Assembly (NCBI GenBank): GCA_030549495.1
Contig: JAUIRK010000897.1
Span: forward strand, 866,965-930,964
Direction: 5' to 3'
Length of the DNA stretch: 64,000 nt
Source: Nectonema munidae
Lineage: Eukaryota; Nematomorpha; Nectonematoida; Nectonematidae
Position 1 is the stretch's first letter. The number at the start of each line of letters is the position of its first letter. Positions 58,790 through 64,000 of the stretch are shown piece by piece. The notes beneath the pieces are model-generated. The model was not told where the DNA came from and ran no database searches. It saw nothing but the letters and a program-made list of their open reading frames with translations. Position numbers and translations under genes: made by a program.

Positions 58790-60410
58790 ACCCATTTTCA
58801 GGTACGCTGAATCCATTGGTGATAATTATTCAAGGAAAAAAATGTCTACTTCTATTTAATCACTCAAAATTGACAGATACCTGTCAAAATATCAAAATAT
58901 CAATATAACTTTAATTTTTTTATGAAACAAGTGTAAAATAAGATTCTTATGTTGGCTCAATTCATTGGTGATTATCATTTTCAGAAATAATCATTTAATT
59001 TTTGAACAAATTCATCAAAATTGACAGATACCTGTCAAAATATGTAAATGGAGATCATTGAAATTTTCTATACAAAATAAATAAAAAATATAATTTTCAT
59101 TTACGCTTGATTCATTGGTTACACTCGATTTCAAACACAATGTTCAAATTTTTAAACGAGTTAAATCAATCAAAATTAACAGATACCTGTCAAAAGATCA
59201 AAACTGGTATAACTTGAATTTTTTTATAGAACAAGTATAAAATGAGGTTTTTAGATACGCTATGTTCATTGGTGTATATCTTTTTCAAAAACAAACTTTA
59301 TTTTGGAGAAATCAATCAAAAGTGACAGATACCTGTCAAAAAATATATATAAACATCATTTGAAGTTTTATTATAAAACAAATATAAAATAAAGTTTCCA
59401 CCTATGCTGAAATAATTGGTTTTACTCAATTTCAAAAAAATGTTCGAATTTTTGGCAAATCAATCAAAATTGACAGATGTCTGTCAAAATATGAAAAAAG
59501 ACATCATGAAAGATTTTTTATGACCTACGTATAAAATAGGGGTTTTTACAATTATAAATAGGATTCTTAGATTAAAATTTTCATTATAAATTTACCTATT
59601 CACGAAATTTAAATTTCCTCATCTCCTTTTTACACTCATGGTGATATTTAAAATAATTTAGAGTAAGACGAATTTTAGAGTGAAATAAGTTGAACATACC
59701 ATTTTCAAGTACGCTGAGTTGATTGATGATATTATTTTTTACCTAATTCTTTCAACTCATCAAATCAATCATTTTTGACAGGTTTGATAAAATCAATACT
59801 TAACAAGTTTTAAAGTAAAATAATTGAAAATAGCATTTTTGAGTACGCCCAGTTGATTGATGACATTAGCTTTTTACGAAATCATTTCAATTCGTCAGTA
59901 ATCAATCATTTTGACAGGTTTGACAAAATTAATAATTAACGAATTTAAAAGTAAAATAAGTAGAAATAGCATTTTTATTTACACCTAGTTGATTGATGAC
60001 ACTAGTTTTTTATGAAATTATTTCTATTGGTCAGTAATCAATCATTTTGATAGTTTGTCAAAAATAGTGACCAAGTATTTATGAAGCAATTATTATTTTT
60101 ATGGAGAAAAATTGTCTCTTTTGATATAATTTCAATAATTAACAAACTTTTTTGTAAAAAAATTTCTACACAATAAAGGTGAGTTACTTGATTTATAACC
60201 TCGAAAATGTTTTTGATACTTATTTAGCTGAATTACTGTATATGTCACAACATGGTCATCAATGTTACCAGTTCAAAAAAGTGTATAAATTTTACCAATA
60301 TCAAACAAAATTGATGAAATCTGTCTGAATATAAAAGTTTTGCAACGAGAAAAACACATACTAACATTTTCAAGGAAGCTGAGTGACTGATGATACTGGA
60401 AAATGTGGCA
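58790..60410. repeat. tandem array inside the piggyBac element, period about 150 then about 136 bp
   Basis: TTGACAGATACCTGTCAA palindromes lie at about 58871, 59022, 59177, 59323 and 59471 (spacings 151, 155, 146, 148). They are followed by units with TTTTGACAGGTTTGA at 59776, 59912 and about 60048 (spacing 136). TTTCAGGTACGCTGAATC, TTTCAAGTACGCTGAGTTG and similar boxes recur, the same box found in the arrays at 31.5 and 47.65 kb. The last diverged unit is near 60365. The array occupies the 3' untranslated side of the transposase gene. Confidence 0.85.
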
Positions 60411-60796
60411 TTCTCAGTAACACTATCAGAATTATAGAGATTGAAAACTCTAATAAATTCAAAATTTTTGTATTCTACTAACGTTTTTATAAACGCCAGA
60501 CTTTTTTCCAAAACGTATTTTGGACAAATGTGATAATCAAAGTCAATAAGCTCTGTAAAAACATCTGAATTCTGGTATATACAAAAAAGAACAATTACAA
60601 ACAAAAGGATATTTTTGTTAGTTATGAAGAGTTTGCTACTATAAATTTAAACTGAACAATAAATTTCTAATCCCTTTTCAAAAAGCATACAAAAAGAAAA
60701 GTTACTAAAAGCGTAAAAAGGAGAGCAAAGTTTTAATAAACTTGTAGAACACAAAATATATTTCACAATGGTAAAAGAGATAATGAATAAGCAAGA

Positions 60797-62842
60797 TTAT
60801 GAGCTTTGATAGCAATTAGTACACAGGCAGTATGAGTGATCGTTACAACATGCTTTGCCACACTTTTGACACTGCTGCTTGATTTTTTTCAACTTGTCTT
60901 TCGAACATTTGTAGTTCTTGCCCGAAATTAACTTTAGGCAGTTATCACAACGTCTCACAGGTCCAACTTTTGACAAAAAGTGTTGACCTTGTGTTGAAGT
61001 GCTGCTTTCATTTGAACTAAGTAGTGTGGAAACTTTAGCTTTGATTTTGCTAGAAACACCATACATGGGTTTAGATTTTATATAAGGATAAACCAAAGAT
61101 TTCACAAGTTCCATGCCAAATGAAAAGGAGTCAATCTTTCTAGGATCAACTGATTTTTTCAAACAAAACACACTGCCAGAGTATATTCTTGCAGTATCCA
61201 AAATAAAGCTCCATGCTTTTACAGTCCATTTTTTACTTTTTCTATTACATGATGTATAAGAAATTCGTTGATCAAATATGTCAACCCCTCCTTTCGTGTA
61301 ATCATAAAGTTTGTATATGGCAGGTTTTTTATTTTCTCCCTTAGAAACACCGAGAATTGGGGGTAAGGATGAGGCAATCAAAATGTTCTTACTACTACTT
61401 TTTCTTTTAACAACATAACTATGCAGAGACAACCATTTAAAATGGTTTTTTTCCCAGAAAACTTTATATGAATAATTTTCTCTAGTATTGAGTGAGTTTA
61501 AATTTATGGGAACACCTTTTCTTCTAGACATAATAGTTCCGATACATGTTATTTTTTGTTTATATAACCAATCAATAAGCTTAATTGATGTATAAAATCT
61601 GTCTAGGGTAATATTTCTACCTTCTAAACTATTATGTATTTTAACTTTGTTTACCAGCTCTTTCACAATTTCTTCCGTACTTCCTATGTGAAAAGCTCCT
61701 CCACTTTTTCTTGGTTTACCAGCATATACGCTAGATTGATATGTAAACGGGTATTCAACACTGCATAACGATCTAAACAATAGTCCATATTTAGCAGGTT
61801 TGAGGGGACTGTAAATCTTAAAATTTACAGCCGTTTTCGACGGATACAATGACTCATCAATCGTTAAAAAAGGGGTAGGTTTAACCCATTTGCAACAGTT
61901 TACATTAAATATTTCAAAAACATTCCTAAAAGCTGCAAACCTATCAAACTCCCATCTTTCTTTCCTACTATGAACTGAGTCAAAACAAATGTGTTTATTG
62001 AGAAAATAAAATCGTTTCATGCTCATTGTGCACGTAAATATATGACAACCTAGATCGGACCATAGAAACTTAACCCTGAGATAATTCTGTTTCAGTAGAG
62101 CTCTTAAGTAAGTTAGTCCAATATATGCATACATTTCCTCAATATCTAAAACTTTTATGTGAGGATATTTACTATCGTTCAACTTTTCTGTATTGTTTTC
62201 TTCGATATTTTTATTAGTATGATCAATTATTTCGACCAAAAGAGAATCATTTAAAAACAAATTAAAACACTCTCTTGGGGTTTCTGCTGAAATATTTGGT
62301 CTCAGTCCAATTCCACCTCTTATTATGTTTTCACTTGTCTGTCTACCGACTTTGGTCGTTTTGACAGTTGACCAAAAAAGCTCTCTATTATTGATCCCTA
62401 AAACTTTCTCAGAAGAGCTAGCCTTCAATGAGGAACAATAAGACTCTTCTAACTGTTCAGGTAATTCATCAAACATATTCTCATTTAAGCAATCATTGAC
62501 GCTTGTCAAGTATCTATGCCGAGCTTCTTGCTCCTCAAAACTCCTAAATAAGTCGAAAGGTAAGTTTACGTTGTTTGTATCTTCTTCATCTCCATCCTGG
62601 TCTGATGATAAACGTTCATTGAACATAAATTCCAAGTCACTTTCACTCGATGATGACGATATTGAAGTCAAGTCCTCTGGGTTATGGAAGAGTTGAAATA
62701 TATTTGAAACGCTTTCCTCTTCTTGAGAGCTCACACCTTGTGAAGATCGTTTTCCCTTTCTTTTCTTCGAACTTTTGTCAGACATTACTACAATTAGCAT
62801 ACAGTTAGATAGTACAACAATTATATTATTATAAAAAATCAT
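60797..62842 (-). CDS. piggyBac-family transposase, intact frame
   Basis: A 681-residue uninterrupted frame. The first 19 residues look like translated AT-rich leader; the likely start is Met20 (MSDKSSKKRKGKR, codon 62783-62785), giving 662 residues. Order: a basic then acidic serine-rich N-terminal tail (20-90), the DDD catalytic core with FLTIDES (Asp329), ITLDRFYTS (Asp414) and GGVDIFDQ (Asp521), and a C-terminal cysteine-rich domain (632-677: CDNCLKLIS..., CQKCGKACCNDHSYCLCTNC) of the RING/PHD-like type that binds the element ends. All three catalytic Asp are present and length is normal for the family (about 550-680). It lies between matched terminal repeats, so it may be active. In intact elements it performs cut-and-paste at TTAA. 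Confidence 0.9.
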   Translation of the reverse strand: MIFYNNIIVVLSNCMLIVVMSDKSSKKRKGKRSSQGVSSQEEESVSNIFQLFHNPEDLTSISSSSSESDLEFMFNERLSSDQDGDEEDTNNVNLPFDLFRSFEEQEARHRYLTSVNDCLNENMFDELPEQLEESYCSSLKASSSEKVLGINNRELFWSTVKTTKVGRQTSENIIRGGIGLRPNISAETPRECFNLFLNDSLLVEIIDHTNKNIEENNTEKLNDSKYPHIKVLDIEEMYAYIGLTYLRALLKQNYLRVKFLWSDLGCHIFTCTMSMKRFYFLNKHICFDSVHSRKERWEFDRFAAFRNVFEIFNVNCCKWVKPTPFLTIDESLYPSKTAVNFKIYSPLKPAKYGLLFRSLCSVEYPFTYQSSVYAGKPRKSGGAFHIGSTEEIVKELVNKVKIHNSLEGRNITLDRFYTSIKLIDWLYKQKITCIGTIMSRRKGVPINLNSLNTRENYSYKVFWEKNHFKWLSLHSYVVKRKSSSKNILIASSLPPILGVSKGENKKPAIYKLYDYTKGGVDIFDQRISYTSCNRKSKKWTVKAWSFILDTARIYSGSVFCLKKSVDPRKIDSFSFGMELVKSLVYPYIKSKPMYGVSSKIKAKVSTLLSSNESSTSTQGQHFLSKVGPVRRCDNCLKLISGKNYKCSKDKLKKIKQQCQKCGKACCNDHSYCLCTNCYQSS

Positions 62843-63957
62843 ACTTTGATTGCGCCAAATTATAAAGTTAGGATGCTTAGCAAAAAAAGTGGCAGTACTG
62901 AAGAACGTAGTATCAGAATAGAAATCATGAAAATTATGTGCTGTTCAGTGTAATAAAATGAGATGATAGTATTTCACACTAAACTTGGTATAAATTTGCG
63001 AGAAACAATTCCGTTTGTTTATGTTTTTTACAATGCGATGAGGTCGTGAACATATATTGAAGGTCATATCAATGTTTAGCAAATTATATATAGAAGCAAA
63101 CACATGATGATAAAAGAATCGTAATCATGAGCTATGTAAGTGTATTCAATGCTTGCTATATTTGTGCAGTGCCATTCAAAAGATGGTGATTCTTCTATCA
63201 AAAATTGCTTCAATTACAATGAATTTCTGTTTGTTTACAAGGTTGTAGGTTTATGAGGCCAATACAAGTTGAAAATTTAGTTATATACATTGATGAATGA
63301 AAAGTTATATGTGAAGCTAATGGATATGATGCTACAGATCAGTATAGATTGCTGAAAAACCCAACCAAAATAGTACCAAATCTCTCAAACATATTCAACT
63401 AAAACCAAATAACAAACCTATAAAAATAAAATTGAAAAAATCTATCTGTTTTATACTTGAATGAAAAACTTCTAAATGTGGGTGTGTTGAAAAAGTAACC
63501 ACATGAATAACTCAAACTTTTGAAACATAATCTTTCTAAACATGATTTACAAAAGAACTCTTCATATTGTGAACTAATATTTCATTCAATTCTCAATCAC
63601 ATCTAGGTTATGTGAAAAATAAAATAAAAAAGGTTATAGTACTTTTGTTTACTATAATTAAAAAGTTCACTAACCTCAAGAAAATTTTTGGTCTACACAA
63701 AATTTTTGGTTACATTTATGGTAATTAGGGTGTATTTTTGGTTCAAAAAATTGATTCTATGAGAAAAAACTTGACAAGATAAAAAAAAGCCTAGTTTGCT
63801 CTTTTGTGGTTAGTATCACCACACAGCAATTGACAGTACTACATGTAAAAAATATGAGTATTCATGTTTAAACAACAGCAAATAGGTATTTAGGAAAAGT
63901 CAAAAAAGTGTGGTTATTAAGAGCTAATAGCTTTGAAGAAAATGATGAAAGTTTTTT
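62843..63957. promoter_or_regulatory. 5' region of the piggyBac transposase gene
   Basis: About 1.1 kb between the transposase start and the right terminal repeat, AT-rich, with no other coding. It must hold the transposase promoter if the gene is expressed, but no TATA-initiator pair could be singled out. Confidence 0.4.
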
Positions 63958-63984
63958 TAGGGGGCGGATTCCGCCCCCCCCCCC

Positions 63985-64000
63985 CTTGCCTTAAATAGGG
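63985..64000 (-). repeat. right terminal inverted repeat of the piggyBac element
   Basis: Reverse complement CCCTATTTAAGGCAAG. The outermost base coincides with the end of the window, so the flanking TTAA cannot be seen. Confidence 0.7.

Larger units (their letters stand above)
58674..64000 (-). mobile_element. apparently complete piggyBac element, 5.3 kb
   Basis: The left end, CCCTATTTCAGGCAGG at 58674, directly follows a TTAA (58670-58673). The window's last bases, reverse-complemented, read CCCTATTTAAGGCAAG, so terminal inverted repeats match at 14 of 16 positions and the element appears to end exactly at 64000; the right TTAA would lie just outside and is unseen. Near both ends there is a GGCGGATTCCGCC palindrome followed by a C run (58719-58741 and 63963-63985). 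It contains an uninterrupted minus-strand transposase and a tandem array between the transposase 3' end and the left tip. About 5.3 kb is long for a piggyBac element (usually 2-3 kb); the array explains part of this. Confidence 0.8.

Noticed and set aside
60245-60604. 119-codon minus-strand frame inside the piggyBac element
   Set aside because: It overlaps a diverged unit of the ~150-bp array, is hydrophobic and AT-driven, and has no recognisable motif; most likely a chance open frame.

Overview
This is a strongly AT-rich animal nuclear sequence in which almost everything recognisable is transposable-element debris. I see one confident host gene, a TMEM256/DUF423-type small membrane protein at 12.6-13.0 kb on the minus strand. 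There are no operons, ribosome-binding sites or dense coding. Element types are eukaryotic: piggyBac, hAT, RNase H-bearing and PHD-bearing LINEs, tRNA-derived SINEs, and Ty3/gypsy and Ty1/copia remnants. The mixture and base composition resemble a crustacean such as a caligid copepod, but that is an inference from memory and cannot be proved from the window.

Layout. 1-9 kb: non-coding AT-rich DNA with a short hAT-type MITE at 5.9 kb that still has its 8-bp target duplication. 9.1-10.4 kb: remains of a minus-strand hAT element. 12.6-13.0 kb: TMEM256. 14-15.5 kb: two SINE copies, a 3 x 42-bp tandem repeat and a MITE-like repeat. 15.58-21.95 kb: a complete but decayed DDE transposon of a family I know only from unnamed arthropod and cnidarian proteins, with 8-bp target duplications, split by a 3.4-kb LINE that has its own 12-bp duplication. 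22.2-22.4 kb: another MITE. 22.8-28.9 kb: a decayed piggyBac transposase split by a Ty3/gypsy element with two identical 234-bp LTRs. 30.8-33.8 kb: a hAT element carrying a SINE insertion and a ~150-bp-period tandem array in place of its catalytic core. 33.8-37.0 kb: further hAT and piggyBac fossils. 38.4-39.3 kb: an internally deleted hAT with a target duplication. 40.3 kb: a third SINE copy. 43-46.4 kb: hAT and copia remnants, one hAT lying inside a copia LTR. 46.1-46.4 kb: the inverted partner of a repeat at 36.5-36.75 kb. 47.6-50.0 kb: two more ~150-bp-period arrays. 50.5-50.9 kb: a LINE 3' remnant. 52.8-57.07 kb: a nearly full-length but broken RNase H-bearing LINE with a G-poor coding strand, flanked by an unusually long direct repeat. 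58.67-64.0 kb: an apparently complete 5.3-kb piggyBac element with terminal inverted repeats, an intact 681-codon transposase frame and its own ~150-bp array.

How the parts relate. The insertions are nested and give a relative order: the DDE transposon is older than its LINE, the first piggyBac is older than its gypsy element, the 31-kb hAT is older than its SINE, and the copia LTR is older than its hAT. The 58.7-64 kb piggyBac is the only element here whose coding frame is uninterrupted, so it is the youngest and the only candidate for activity. The most unusual signal is the ~150-bp-period tandem DNA. Arrays with shared sequence boxes occur at 31.5, 47.6 and 58.8 kb, inside or beside different transposons, and an array of the same period but different sequence lies at 49.3 kb.
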